A program made the translations under genes and the position numbers. A stretch of 64,000 nucleotides of DNA from Burkholderiaceae bacterium 26 (GTDB lineage: Bacteria > Pseudomonadota > Gammaproteobacteria > Burkholderiales > Burkholderiaceae): positions 1 through 64,000 of the forward strand of contig JYOB01000013.1 in the NCBI GenBank assembly GCA_000955795.1. The letters run 5' to 3'. Positions 52,689 through 62,350 of this stretch are shown piece after piece. Position 1 is the stretch's first letter. Every line of letters starts with the position of its first letter. The notes under the pieces are model-generated. The model did no database searches, had not been told where the DNA came from, and saw only the letters and a program-made list of their open reading frames with translations.

Positions 52689-53834
52689 CTAATTCAGCAC
52701 ACGACCCTCACGGCCGATGATGCCAATGTCAACGTACTGCGAGCCCTCAAACTGAGACAGGCCGTATTTCAGCTCAAAGCCGCCCAGATCGAAGGAGCCG
52801 CGCGTCTGCAATGCGGTACGTACTGCGTCACCCGTCACCGGGCCAGAGATCTTGCGTAGCACTTCCACAAACAGCCTCGCCGACACATAGCCCTCCAGGG
52901 CGGTCGTCGACTTCGCCAAGTCGGGGCGACCCACTGCGATCATGTCGGCCGCAAAGGTCCGCGTGAGCTTCGTATCGTGCTTGTCGAGCGCCGGCATGAC
53001 TTCAGCTACGCAAACACCCCGAGCCAGATCTGCGCTTGATGCGCGCACGAGTTCGTCAGCTGACAACGCCGAGTTGGTTGTCACCAGTGCAGTGCCGCCA
53101 CGTTCACGATATGTCTTCAGGAAGCCACCAACATTGACGCTGTCCGAGAACATCAGGATCACGTCAACGTTCGCATTCAGCACCGTCTCCGCAATCTTGT
53201 TCAGCGACGAAGCATCCATCGCCTTTGTTTCGAGTGGAACGGTCAGGACCGGCTTGATACCAAGTGGCTGCATCGCAGCCGTACTTTTATCTCGCCCGTC
53301 CTCGCCAAATGCATCCCTCTGATACAACACGGCAACACGCTTGCCACCCACGGTAACGCTTTGCCGAACCATCCGCTCCGCCTCGGCCTTCACGCCCGCG
53401 CGAATGTAGAACACCCATCGGTTCTCTGGGCGCTGGCGGAGTTGCGTTGCTGACACAATGGCGCCAATAACTGGGGTATGAGCGGCATCTAGAACACCGC
53501 TTTTGATGAGGGCCTCGGTTCGGGAGGAGCCGTAATAGTTCAGCAAGGCTGCCGGATGCTGCTGACGTACGACCTCCGCGGCACGCTGCGAGGCGGTATC
53601 TATATTGCTTGAGCCGTTGATCGTCACGACTTTGATGGTATGTCCGTTCACACCGCCAGCCTCGTTGACACGACGCAGATACAGCTCAGCCGCCTCTGCT
53701 GTAGCACGCGTTGACGGCGCCATCGAACCCTCCAGCGGCAACACTTGAGCGACGGTGACGACATCCGCGCCAGCGTGACCGGAAAGGAGCGCAGCAACCA
53801 AAGCCCCCAGCGAGCCAATGCGTTTGATCGTCAT
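52689..53834 (-). CDS. Branched-chain amino-acid-type ABC substrate-binding protein
   Basis: 381 residues with a signal peptide (IGSLGALVAALLSGHAGA). Periplasmic binding protein type 1: VAQVLPLEGSMAPSTRATAE, YLRRVNEAGGVNGHTIKVVT, VAVLYQRDAFGEDGRDKSTA, LEGYVSARLFVEVLRK. It should bind an amino acid or small organic acid. No permease or ATPase is adjacent, so it may serve a distant transporter or act as a sensor. ATG 53834 is chosen for the signal peptide. Confidence 0.9.
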   Translation of the reverse strand: MTIKRIGSLGALVAALLSGHAGADVVTVAQVLPLEGSMAPSTRATAEAAELYLRRVNEAGGVNGHTIKVVTINGSSNIDTASQRAAEVVRQQHPAALLNYYGSSRTEALIKSGVLDAAHTPVIGAIVSATQLRQRPENRWVFYIRAGVKAEAERMVRQSVTVGGKRVAVLYQRDAFGEDGRDKSTAAMQPLGIKPVLTVPLETKAMDASSLNKIAETVLNANVDVILMFSDSVNVGGFLKTYRERGGTALVTTNSALSADELVRASSADLARGVCVAEVMPALDKHDTKLTRTFAADMIAVGRPDLAKSTTALEGYVSARLFVEVLRKISGPVTGDAVRTALQTRGSFDLGGFELKYGLSQFEGSQYVDIGIIGREGRVLN

Positions 53835-54107
53835 ATCAGGTGAACCATGCGCGTTCGTGACGTATACCTTTCCATCGTGAGCGGGCACACGCTCGAAACC
53901 AAGCGTGAACTGTCGGGACGCGACATCACGGTCAACCGCAGACGCAGCTCGATCGAACCGGCCATCGGGCATATCAGGGTTGACGGTAAGCGTGACCGGA
54001 ATTGGCTCCAGGGTGCCCTGGGCTATGCGGTGCACGCGGAGTTGTGCGGCGCCGGCCATAACTTGCACGTGATCCTCACGAACGAAAAACGTGCGGAACC
54101 GATATGC

Positions 54108-54707
54108 TCAAAGATCGCTGGCATCGTTAGCTCGGCGGTGCAGGTAGGCGCGCACCGGTTCAAGTTTCACGAGCGCCGGCATCTGTGCCAAGGCCTGCAG
54201 GGCTGTGTTCCACGGATATGCCAGCTGGCCGAGCCAGTCATCGAAGATTGCCTGCGTGGTGTCAGGCGGTAGCACTTCCATGGCATCGATCACGATGTCC
54301 AGCGTTTGTACGCGCCACCCCCGTTCCTGCAGGGTGAATGTCCATACGTAGCTGCCGCAGCCAACGCGCACGTTGCCATCAACCTTGTTGGACATCCCGA
54401 CGAGCCAGTCGCACTCATAGCGCGTTGTGTCACGAGCGGGGCGCGAATTTGTCAGGCAGAACGTGTAGACATTGTCGTAGGTCTGCCCGAAACGCCTGAC
54501 AAGCACATCGGCGATGGCGGCCAGGCCTTCGCTGCGCGCGGGGAAACTGATGGCCTCCGACTTGACCGTCATCTGGAGTGTCGCGTCCGCTGCGAATGCA
54601 TGCGGCATCAGGTGCGGGCGGTTCTCATCCTTTGCGCGCACATAAGTTCGGATCAAGGCCTCGGGATCAAGAGATGTCGGCATCTGCGGTGTCGTGAGTG
54701 TGTTCAT
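54108..54707 (-). CDS. NTF2-like (SnoaL-type) protein
   Basis: 199 residues. LIRTYVRAKDENRPHLMPHA, FAADATLQMTVKSEAISFPA, ARDTTRYECDWLVGMSNKVD and WTFTLQERGWRVQTLDIVID give an NTF2-like cone. Cytoplasmic. It lies near the substrate-binding protein gene but on an independent transcript. Substrate unknown. Confidence 0.7.
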   Translation of the reverse strand: MNTLTTPQMPTSLDPEALIRTYVRAKDENRPHLMPHAFAADATLQMTVKSEAISFPARSEGLAAIADVLVRRFGQTYDNVYTFCLTNSRPARDTTRYECDWLVGMSNKVDGNVRVGCGSYVWTFTLQERGWRVQTLDIVIDAMEVLPPDTTQAIFDDWLGQLAYPWNTALQALAQMPALVKLEPVRAYLHRRANDASDL

Positions 54708-54921
54708 GAACAGTATTGCAAGGCACTGATGGGACGAGTGCAGTCAGATTGTGATGCAAGCACTTGCCGATGGATTGGCGACCACGCGCGGGAGATCGCC
54801 TTCGACCAAAGACGCTACAACCGACAGCAGCGGTTGCGGCGTCTACCACAATCCATTGCGGACCTTCTTTCTTCTATGCAACCCACAACGCCCAAGGCTC
54901 ACGGCGCGACGGCTGGGTCTG

Positions 54922-55662
54922 TTAGCAGCTCTTAGCGGGCTGTTCCACCTGAATAGCAACGCTGCGTCTCGCCAACCGATAACCCTCGCCCCGCACCGTC
55001 TGAATCAGGCCATCACAAGCAGTCCCGGCAAGGGCCACGCGCAGTTTTCGGATATGAACGTCGACCGTGCGCTCGCCGACGTACGCACTCCCGCCCCACA
55101 CCCGGTCAAGCAACTTAGCGCGCGAATGCAGATGCTGAGGGTGCGTGGCCAAAAAGTGCAGTAGACGGAATTCCAATGGACTGACTGGAATTGGGCGCTG
55201 GCCAGACGGCGTCTCAGCAGTCACCCTCAGCGTGAGGGGGTCCAGTCTTAAGTCATTCAACCGAACACTGTTATCGACATGCTGTGTCGGACATCGACGC
55301 AGTATCGAACGAATACGCGCATGAAGCTCGGCAGGATCACATGGGTCGACGACATAGTCGTCGGCCCCAGCATTCAATGCTGAGATCTTGGCCGGGATAC
55401 TACTGTGACGAGAGACTACGATAACGGGCAATCGCCGCAGGTGTGCATCAGAGCGCAGTGCCAGTAATTGGTCAATCGCTTGCTGTGACTGCGGCCAATC
55501 CCACTCCATCAGCATCATGTGTAGGCATGACTTGTACACCATGGCCTGAACCTGCTCAACCCCAACTGCGTACTGAACGCGATGTCCAGCGTCTCTCAGT
55601 ACGAAGGACAGCCGGTCGCGCTGCGCCTGATCTTGAACCATCAATAAGATCTCATTGCCCAT
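54922..55662 (-). CDS. PhoB-like response regulator with degenerate receiver
   Basis: 246 residues. The receiver lacks the phospho-acceptor: MMLMEWDWP carries Glu 53 where PhoB has Asp (LLDWMLP). The conserved Lys is Asp 106 (DYVVDPCDP). The winged-helix domain is intact (PIPVSPLEFRLLHFLATHPQ, LLDRVWGGSAYVGERTVDVH, IRKLRVAL, TVRGEGYRL). Regulation is thus likely phosphorylation-independent. It is divergent from the GNAT-desaturase-GNAT operon across an AT-rich region with a dyad, and is its likely regulator. Confidence 0.9.
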   Translation of the reverse strand: MGNEILLMVQDQAQRDRLSFVLRDAGHRVQYAVGVEQVQAMVYKSCLHMMLMEWDWPQSQQAIDQLLALRSDAHLRRLPVIVVSRHSSIPAKISALNAGADDYVVDPCDPAELHARIRSILRRCPTQHVDNSVRLNDLRLDPLTLRVTAETPSGQRPIPVSPLEFRLLHFLATHPQHLHSRAKLLDRVWGGSAYVGERTVDVHIRKLRVALAGTACDGLIQTVRGEGYRLARRSVAIQVEQPAKSC

Positions 55663-56088
55663 GGATACTGCTACTTTCTATCGCTCCGTCCCAGATCTAC
55701 TGGCGTACCAGCCCCCGTTTTGCTTGCAGTGCACACCTCTTCGGTACGAGCGCGTCAAGACGCACGTTTTTTTTCAAGGGGCAGATCGTAGCGCCCTCAA
55801 TAGAGTTCTTGTGCCTAGCAAACGGCAGTTGAGAGACTAAAGCAGCATCGTTTCTTTTGCCACCGAATTATTTCGATCGATCAACATCGACTTTATCGAT
55901 GGCGGAGACTTACGTTATCGATTTATCTATTCTTTATTCAATCTTATAGGAACGTATCACGGCGTATGTTTTAACAATTGATAATCAGGCATTTCATCTG
56001 CCTGACATCCGGTTTTGGCGAAATGCGGCTGAAATTCCATTGCATATACGCAATCAGCCAATCACTCTCGCGCCCAACCGCCCTCACC
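55663..56088. other. AT-rich divergent promoter region
   Basis: Holds the dyad at 55885-55901, a CAGGCA/TGCCTG hairpin near 55987-56005, and repeated ATCGAT motifs. No gene is supported. Confidence 0.45.
55885..55901. promoter_or_regulatory. Dyad CATCGA-N5-TCGATG
   Basis: A perfect 17-bp palindrome with a 5-base spacer in the region between the degenerate PhoB-like gene and the acyltransferase operon. The size fits a dimeric regulator site. Which regulator binds is not shown. Confidence 0.45.
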
Positions 56089-56820
56089 ATGAACCACGCC
56101 CTGAGCCCCCTCATGCACACCAAGATGCATGAGGCCTCTCGCCGATGCATCTACGCTCGACTCCTCACACGACATGACCTGCCTGCGTTGCTCAAGCTGG
56201 AGCACGACAAGTGGGACACCGATCAGGCGGCCTCGCAGATCGAATTGGAAGAGCGCATCGCAGCCTGCCCTGACCTTGCGCTGGGTGCCTTCTGTGCCCA
56301 GACGGGACAATTGCTTGCGTCTCTTTTCCTGAAGCCAGTAGCGCATGACTTCCATCGTCACGTCCGAACTTGGCGAGACTGTACGTTGCTACCCGCCCCT
56401 CAGGAGACAACAACACTTTTCGGTATCAGCCTGACCAGCCGCCGCGGCGACGGCGTTGACGCGCTGCTGGCATTCTTCTGGCCTTATGCGCTTAAGTGCG
56501 GCTGGCGCCATGTCTATCTTGGGTCTCCCATTCCCGGATTGGGCCAATGGCGGCAACAACATCCGCAGGGTCCAATCGAAGCGTACGTGGGCGCGCGACG
56601 CTCCGGCATGCCGCTCGATCCGCAATTGCGCTACTACCGTGGGCGAGGCTTCACGAAGATCGTCGACGTCAAGCCCAACTACTTCCCCCACAAACGCTCG
56701 CTCGACTATGGTGTGCTCTTGCGCGGCACCATTCCGCTCTCAAGCCTGTGCCCGCTTTGGCGGGTGATGCCGTTGCAGACGATCAAACGCGTCACGCGCC
56801 ATCTGGCGTGCCTGCTGTAG
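56089..56820 (+). CDS. GNAT-type acyltransferase (first of operon)
   Basis: 243 residues from MNHALSPLMHTKMHEASRRC. GNAT features: YARLLTRHDLPALLKLEHDK, DLALGAFCAQTGQLLASLFL, RRGDGVDALLAFFWPYAL, HVYLGSPIPGLGQWRQ and YYRGRGFTKIVDVKPNYFPH. No signal peptide. Eight bases separate it from the desaturase start, so the genes are co-translated. It may acylate an amine using an acyl thioester, but the substrate is unknown. Confidence 0.7.
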   Translation: MNHALSPLMHTKMHEASRRCIYARLLTRHDLPALLKLEHDKWDTDQAASQIELEERIAACPDLALGAFCAQTGQLLASLFLKPVAHDFHRHVRTWRDCTLLPAPQETTTLFGISLTSRRGDGVDALLAFFWPYALKCGWRHVYLGSPIPGLGQWRQQHPQGPIEAYVGARRSGMPLDPQLRYYRGRGFTKIVDVKPNYFPHKRSLDYGVLLRGTIPLSSLCPLWRVMPLQTIKRVTRHLACLL

Positions 56821-56828
56821 GAGGAGCC

Positions 56829-57767
56829 ATGTCGTCAACAGTGACGCACCATGGGCATCGGCAACCAAGCTGGCATGACGATCTGCCCAGTCTTCTCTTC
56901 CTCGCCACCGTGCTGCTCAATACGGCGTTAATCGCGGTAACGTCGTCTCCTTGGCTGCACGTATTGCTGGCGCTTTCCCAAGCGCTATTTCTGGCGGGTT
57001 GCCAAGAGGCAAAGCATATGGCCGTACATCGCACGTTCCTATCGCACCATGGCGCGAATGACGCGATCGGCATCGTTTGCGCTGCATTGTTCGGCGTGAA
57101 CTTCATCGCGTATCGCTACTTTCATCTCCGCCATCATCACGCTACCTGCACCAATGCAGACCCCGAGGGCCGGCTTTATGTGCTGAGCTGGAAGACACGC
57201 TGGATCTGGTTGCTTGCACCGCTTGAGGTGCCTTGGGTTGCCTATCATCAGAATCGGGTTGGCTGGACGATGGTGCCGCCGTCACGATATTGGCAGCGAA
57301 CCATGGCGCTTGCCTGGATGGTCATATTCATCGTTGCCATCGGCTTCGGTGCCTGGCAGTCGGCTGCGGTCAGACAGCTGCTCCTGTGGGCATATGTTGT
57401 GCCTGTGACCGTGCTGTCATGGTTCGACTTCGTGCTGACGCAGGCCGAACACTATGGTGTTCCGGTCACAGCCACCGCCCCTCGACGCGATCCAGGCGCG
57501 ATCACGCAAGACATCTTGCTTCCGCCTGCCCTGGGATGGATGACCTTACACCGTTCGCTGCATCGGGTGCATCACTGCTACCCGGCCGCGCGTTGGCATC
57601 ACACGCCTAGGCTTCTGCACAGCGATCCAACAGCTGCTCCCATGACGTATCTGGCATTCGTTCGCCGCTGGATGGCGGAAGGGCCCCGGCTCTGGTGTCC
57701 CTCGGAGACGATGCCGATAGCGACCAACGTGGACACTCCGATGGTGGAAGGTGGGCAGTCGTCGTGA
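56829..57767 (+). CDS. Membrane fatty acid desaturase
   Basis: 312 residues with about four membrane helices and three His boxes: KHMAVHR, HLRHHHA and HRSLHRVHHCYP. This is the di-iron membrane desaturase/hydroxylase pattern. GGAGGAG precedes ATG 56829. Its stop overlaps the next start (GTGA). Between two GNAT genes it may modify an acyl chain that is transferred to an amine. Confidence 0.88.
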   Translation: MSSTVTHHGHRQPSWHDDLPSLLFLATVLLNTALIAVTSSPWLHVLLALSQALFLAGCQEAKHMAVHRTFLSHHGANDAIGIVCAALFGVNFIAYRYFHLRHHHATCTNADPEGRLYVLSWKTRWIWLLAPLEVPWVAYHQNRVGWTMVPPSRYWQRTMALAWMVIFIVAIGFGAWQSAAVRQLLLWAYVVPVTVLSWFDFVLTQAEHYGVPVTATAPRRDPGAITQDILLPPALGWMTLHRSLHRVHHCYPAARWHHTPRLLHSDPTAAPMTYLAFVRRWMAEGPRLWCPSETMPIATNVDTPMVEGGQSS

Positions 57768-58870
57768 GTTGCTACACGTTCTCACTTGCGCATGCGAAAG
57801 ATGACGCGCAGTTGCGCGAGCGCATGGCCTCAGATTGGATTGAAGGTGCGACCGCCATTAGCCTGCGCCGTGAGCCTTCCTATTTTTCGGCCAGTCGTCT
57901 GCAAGGTGACAAGGTGCAAGTCATCATGGGCCGCGATACCGTGACAAGGCGCGTGGTGGCCGCAGCCGCCCGTAGCATCACGACTGTTGTTCTGAACGGC
58001 AGTCCCCAGCGCGCGGCACTTCTTTCTGACATCCGCGTCGATCGCGCCCATCGCGGGCGAGGGCTGGCCACACAGCTGTTCTGTGCACTACGAACACTCG
58101 ATGCTACCGACCCGTTGCCAACCTACGCGCTCGTCTACGATGACAACGAGCCGGCGCTTCGAAGTCTCACCGCCACGCGTGCCGGCATGCCTCAATGGAA
58201 ACAGTTTGGCGAGCTGACCGTGTTGGCACTGCGCTTAGGACAACGACGGCCCGAACTGGAACTTGACGGCGTTGAACTACGGCGTGCCGATGCCAATGCG
58301 TTGCCCGCGGTCGTTCACTTTCTCAACGCTCACCGGACGCGTAACTGGGCGCCCGTTCTCGACATTGCCGACTTCCAACCGGGAGGTCGTTGCGATACCT
58401 TGAAAGCCCGCGATTTCTTCTTGGCAGTGAGAGGCGGACAACTGTGTGCCGTTATGGCTGCCTGGGACCAGTCCTCACTACGGCAGGCGCACGTGGAACG
58501 CTACGCGCGCCCATTGGCATGGATGCGTCCTGCCTACAACGCTTACGCATGGCTGCGCGGTCGGCCCCCTCTTCCTGCTCATGGACAGGCGCTCCCTTAT
58601 CTCTACCTTGCCTTCATTGCTGTCGAGCACAACGATCCCTCTATCTGTGCTGCGCTACTGCGTTACACCCGAAATAGGCTGGCCGATGGTCCGTGGCTCT
58701 ACGCATTGGCCGCGTTGAACAACGATGATCCGCTGCTGTCGGTATTCAGCGCCTACCCTGCCACCCATTCGGCAGTAAGGCTCTATGAAGTGGATTTCGA
58801 GACGGGAGCCGACACTACGGATGCTCCTTCTCCCCACTCGCGCTCGTGCGTGGAGTTTGCCTTGACATGA
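57764..58870 (+). CDS. GNAT-type acetyltransferase (third of operon)
   Basis: 368 residues. The N-terminal GNAT domain contains LLSDIRVDRAHRGRGLATQL (acetyl-CoA loop RGRGLA) and ALVYDDNEPALRSLTATRAG. A second, degenerate GNAT-like half may follow (ADANALPAVVHFLNAHRTRN, LYLAFIAVEHNDPSICAALL). Start GTG 57764 overlaps the desaturase stop by 4 bases, indicating translational coupling. The product is unknown. Confidence 0.75.
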   Translation: MSCYTFSLAHAKDDAQLRERMASDWIEGATAISLRREPSYFSASRLQGDKVQVIMGRDTVTRRVVAAAARSITTVVLNGSPQRAALLSDIRVDRAHRGRGLATQLFCALRTLDATDPLPTYALVYDDNEPALRSLTATRAGMPQWKQFGELTVLALRLGQRRPELELDGVELRRADANALPAVVHFLNAHRTRNWAPVLDIADFQPGGRCDTLKARDFFLAVRGGQLCAVMAAWDQSSLRQAHVERYARPLAWMRPAYNAYAWLRGRPPLPAHGQALPYLYLAFIAVEHNDPSICAALLRYTRNRLADGPWLYALAALNNDDPLLSVFSAYPATHSAVRLYEVDFETGADTTDAPSPHSRSCVEFALT

Positions 58871-58980
58871 GCGCAGTCAGCACATCGAAGCCTAAGAGGC
58901 GGTACCCGAAACCTGGCATCGAATGCTGACCCTTGGTCGATTTGTCGATCCGCTTTGTTCGCGATATCAAAGGAGGTCTC

Positions 58981-59739
58981 TTAGGCAACAGGGCCGCTAC
59001 TTTGTGCTGTGTCATGGCGTTGCACTGCGTCAGTCATCGCCCCTAGGAATGACAGAAAGATGACAACATCCTGAACACAATGCGCGCACCACGCCCAAAA
59101 CAATCCATGGGTCTGCATCGTTACCATCGCAAGACACCAACCCACCACTGCGGAGCCGCTGACAACGGCAAAACCGGAGGCTTGCCCACGGACATGCGCC
59201 AGTGCGAAAAGAACCGCCGATAAGAGCGCGACTTGCGATGGCTCCCACAGCTCCCGCGCTACTGCAATGATCGCCCCCCGATAAATGAGTTCTTCTGACA
59301 GCGCATTGACCGCCGATATCGCGATCACCCAAAAACCAAACTTGCCGAAAAAAGCCGGCCAATTTTGAATGTTGCGCAGAGAACCGAACACGAGTGCCAA
59401 CGTGGCCAGGCCGAAACCAAGTGTCAGCAAGCAGCCGCCCTGCACCCAAGAGACACCATCTACGTGAGGGAGGCCAAAAGCTTCCATTTGGACTGGCGAC
59501 GCGAGTGCTCCAATACTGAACATTCGCGCGCGCTCCGGGGGAGATAGCTGGTGAGCAAGTACGACGACAATCGCCGCCAGCGCACCGAATGCGATTTGGT
59601 AACGCACCTGCCTTCGAATGAACCCCTGGGGGGATTCCCCGGCGGCACCTTCTGTAAGCCGCGCAGGATAGCGCCAAAGTGCCCACGCCGCTGAGGTGAC
59701 GAGGCAGACAGCAGCAATGATCAGGACAAGAGACAGCAT
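58981..59739 (-). CDS. CPBP family intramembrane metalloprotease
   Basis: 252 residues with 6-8 membrane helices. CPBP motifs: ALSEELIYRGAII (EExxxR), LFALAHVRG (FxxxH), AWCAHCVQDVVI (HxxxD). Such proteases process CAAX-like or bacteriocin-related substrates in the membrane. It converges on the acyltransferase operon; a link is possible but not shown. Confidence 0.88.
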   Translation of the reverse strand: MLSLVLIIAAVCLVTSAAWALWRYPARLTEGAAGESPQGFIRRQVRYQIAFGALAAIVVVLAHQLSPPERARMFSIGALASPVQMEAFGLPHVDGVSWVQGGCLLTLGFGLATLALVFGSLRNIQNWPAFFGKFGFWVIAISAVNALSEELIYRGAIIAVARELWEPSQVALLSAVLFALAHVRGQASGFAVVSGSAVVGWCLAMVTMQTHGLFWAWCAHCVQDVVIFLSFLGAMTDAVQRHDTAQSSGPVA

Positions 59740-59956
59740 ATTGATGGGGATCGTCGCTCACTGACAGCAGTGAGTGAAATCGATGGCTGGCCCGGCCAAT
59801 AGCGGGAGCTGTGCATCAGACCGTCGGGATGAGGAAGCTCTGCTAGGGCTAGGCGAGAGTCGCTCTGGGTATCGATCGGGAGTGAAGTAGCGTTCGACTC
59901 CAATGCTGACGTCTCTCAATAGCCTGGGGCTGTGTCACACGCAGAGATCGCTTGCA

Positions 59957-61201
59957 TCAGCACTTCGGTGTGCATGCCACGAACCTGGCAAGCATGGGGT
60001 CGAGCAATGGCGCCTGAACACGCATCGTCCGGTGCCTGACGACCTCATCTGCATCGCTGGCCAGTCGCGCCACCACATCCGGCGGCAGGTTCGGGATAAC
60101 GGCGACGGCGCGGCGGACGACGGTACAGGGATCACCTGCCATCCGTATCACCCATTCGGCCAGACCACGGCCGTGCGCATGCACCACGGCCGCCCGGACG
60201 TCAGCCGCGGCGTCCACGGCGAAACCTGTCAACAGGTCGGAGGGACAGCGCGCGTGGCTGGCCACCGCTACCCTCACAACGTGCGCTGGATCATTAGCCA
60301 ACTGCCGCAATAGCACTTCCGACACGTCTGGAGCGGTCGCTAGCGCCCAGCGCACGCGAGCATCGGAGTGGTCCGCTAGCAAAACCTGCAGCTCAGGCTC
60401 GAGCTTGGGGCGCATGGCCACGTCCCAGCCGTGGCTGGCAACCAGATCGACCAGGCGCGCGAGCACGGTATCTGGGTGCAGCGCTTCGCGCCAGACGGTG
60501 GCAGGAGCGGGCGCCGGTGTGGAAAAGGCCGAGCGCCGCTGGGCGTCAGCGGCCTTCACGTGAGCGATGACTTCGGCTGAGCTCGGGGTCTCGAAGTCAT
60601 CGTATTCGTCCTGTTCTTCGTCTTCGCAGCCCTCGGCGCTCGCGGCTTCGACCTTGCACCCGTCCTCTTCGCATTCGAGCAGACCGAGCATTCGGTAGGG
60701 CCTAAGGCTGCTCTTCGCATCGAAGTCCAGAGTGGAGTAGTAGCCTTCGAGATCGGAACGATTCAGATCGAACAGGCACGACTTGTCGGCGCCGATGAAG
60801 GCCCGTGCGGCAACCTGCCCGCCGCACTCAAAGACCCAGTCGTTGTGATATTGCAGGTTCAGACCTTGCACCAACAGGTCGCGAGCAACATACAGCGTGT
60901 ACCACGAGAAAACATGGCGGCAGCGCATGGAGCCAAATACGGCCAGCAACCCGCCTCCAAGGTAGTCGTCATACCAGCCGTCGACGATCACATCGCCAGT
61001 CACAATCAGGTTGATGTCGTTCACGACGTTGGAGGGCAAACGCAAGTCGCCTTCGTGGATCCACCAGGTCCAGTCCCGCAGATAGACGTCGACGGTACTT
61101 GCCCCGCCCGGTGCCACGCGGTGGCACGCTTTGATCAGGTCGCGGCATTCCTCCTTGGATGCGCGGCGGAAACGATATTGCAAGCTAGAAAGATTGATCA
61201 T
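59957..61201 (-). CDS. Bactofilin-like / LRV-repeat fusion protein
   Basis: 414 residues. The N-terminal half (NVVNDINLIVTGDVIVDGWY, LLAVFGSMRCRHVFSWYTLY, GLNLQYHNDWVF) reads as a right-handed beta-helix of the bactofilin type. An acidic linker (DEEQDEYDDFETPSS) leads to LRV-like repeats at about 290-410 (DHSDARVRWALATAPDVSEV, DPAHVVRVAVASHARCPSDL). The combination is unusual. ATG 61201 is tentative, since an open frame extends upstream to 61303 and contains an unused AAAGGAGGA. Confidence 0.7.
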   Translation of the reverse strand: MINLSSLQYRFRRASKEECRDLIKACHRVAPGGASTVDVYLRDWTWWIHEGDLRLPSNVVNDINLIVTGDVIVDGWYDDYLGGGLLAVFGSMRCRHVFSWYTLYVARDLLVQGLNLQYHNDWVFECGGQVAARAFIGADKSCLFDLNRSDLEGYYSTLDFDAKSSLRPYRMLGLLECEEDGCKVEAASAEGCEDEEQDEYDDFETPSSAEVIAHVKAADAQRRSAFSTPAPAPATVWREALHPDTVLARLVDLVASHGWDVAMRPKLEPELQVLLADHSDARVRWALATAPDVSEVLLRQLANDPAHVVRVAVASHARCPSDLLTGFAVDAAADVRAAVVHAHGRGLAEWVIRMAGDPCTVVRRAVAVIPNLPPDVVARLASDADEVVRHRTMRVQAPLLDPMLARFVACTPKC

Positions 61202-61351
61202 GGGACATTCGATGTCATCGCAATACCGTTGGCCATACGCCGTAGCAATTGGAATCCCTTCCCCGACGCGTCCGAGTCCTCCTTTGCGCCACGTCGTCAA
61301 CACGGTACGGACCAGCGCTTGATGCCCCGGTGTTGTGGGCGGGTCGAATCA

Positions 61352-62266
61352 TCATGGACCGTCAGACTGCACCGTCTCTGCCGATCCATTGGGTAGGTTC
61401 AGAAAGACAAAAAGGGATTCGAACAGTGCATCTAGATGTCCAGACGCCGGATCTTCCCGGTAAGTGGCGGAAAGAGGAAGAGGAGCCAGGGTTGCTGCGC
61501 TGCGCAGGCGTGTCAGTCGACTTCGCCCTTTTGCACGTGAGATGACGCTTTCCGGTAGCGTGGCGATACCGAAGCCGTCTTCTGCCAGTTGCACCAATGC
61601 GGAGATTGAAGAGATGGTGTGAATGCGAGGTGGCTCGACCCCATGCTGGCGAAACAGTTGCAGAAGCTCCTGGTGTGGTTGTGAGCCACGTTGAAACGTC
61701 AGGAGGTCGGAGCCCGCAATGTCGCTCAGCTCATAGGCGTGCGTGTCTGAAAAAGAATCGTCCCCAACGAAACACATTTGCATGGGTGGCAGCGCGAATG
61801 TTCTGAATTCCTTTTCGGGCACCGCCCCCGCTGCAAAGATGATATCGAGAGCGCCTTTCTTGACGGATTCCATCAAAACCGGCGACGTTTCGATGGTGAG
61901 CTGCAACTCAAGGTTAATGTTCCCCTGGCGCACGTGCCTGAGCCAGGAAGAAAGCCAGCTATGGGCGACCGACTCGACAGCGCCCAACCGCAGCACGGTC
62001 GGCGTGTCATCGACGCCCCCCATAGCCAGCTTGATCTCGCGGTGCATTCCCAGCAGCTTTACAGACATCGTCAAGAACCGCTGGCCAGCGCTAGTCAGCC
62101 GGAACTGCTTGGACCGCCGATCGAGCAGCTTGACGCCAAGCTCGTCTTCCAAGGTGTTGATGCGGTTCGAGAGAGAGGACTGCGTGACATGCAGCTTTTC
62201 TGCAGCACGGGTAATGCTCCTGAGGGAGCATGCCCAATAGAAGGCCTCGACGAACTTTAGATTCAT
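61352..62266 (-). CDS. LysR family transcriptional regulator
   Basis: 304 residues. Helix-turn-helix: RSITRAAEKLHVTQSSLSNR, INTLEDELGVKLLDRRSKQF. The effector domain follows from about residue 90 (VLRLGAVESVAHSWLSSWLR). It lies 84 bp downstream of the hydantoinase gene on the same strand and may regulate it. Confidence 0.92.
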   Translation of the reverse strand: MNLKFVEAFYWACSLRSITRAAEKLHVTQSSLSNRINTLEDELGVKLLDRRSKQFRLTSAGQRFLTMSVKLLGMHREIKLAMGGVDDTPTVLRLGAVESVAHSWLSSWLRHVRQGNINLELQLTIETSPVLMESVKKGALDIIFAAGAVPEKEFRTFALPPMQMCFVGDDSFSDTHAYELSDIAGSDLLTFQRGSQPHQELLQLFRQHGVEPPRIHTISSISALVQLAEDGFGIATLPESVISRAKGRSRLTRLRSAATLAPLPLSATYREDPASGHLDALFESLFVFLNLPNGSAETVQSDGP

Positions 62267-62350
62267 ATCACCCGACGTGGTAAACCGCTTTTCCCAGGGC
62301 TTCGGAGCGCTCTCGGCCGTTCTATCGTCCAGTCGAGAGCGGCCCCGCGA

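Noticed and set aside
58905-58935. GCATCGAATGCTGACCC resembles the subterminal IS21 repeat near 222-241
   Set aside because: Only about 15 bases match and there is no transposase fragment; may be chance or a tiny remnant.
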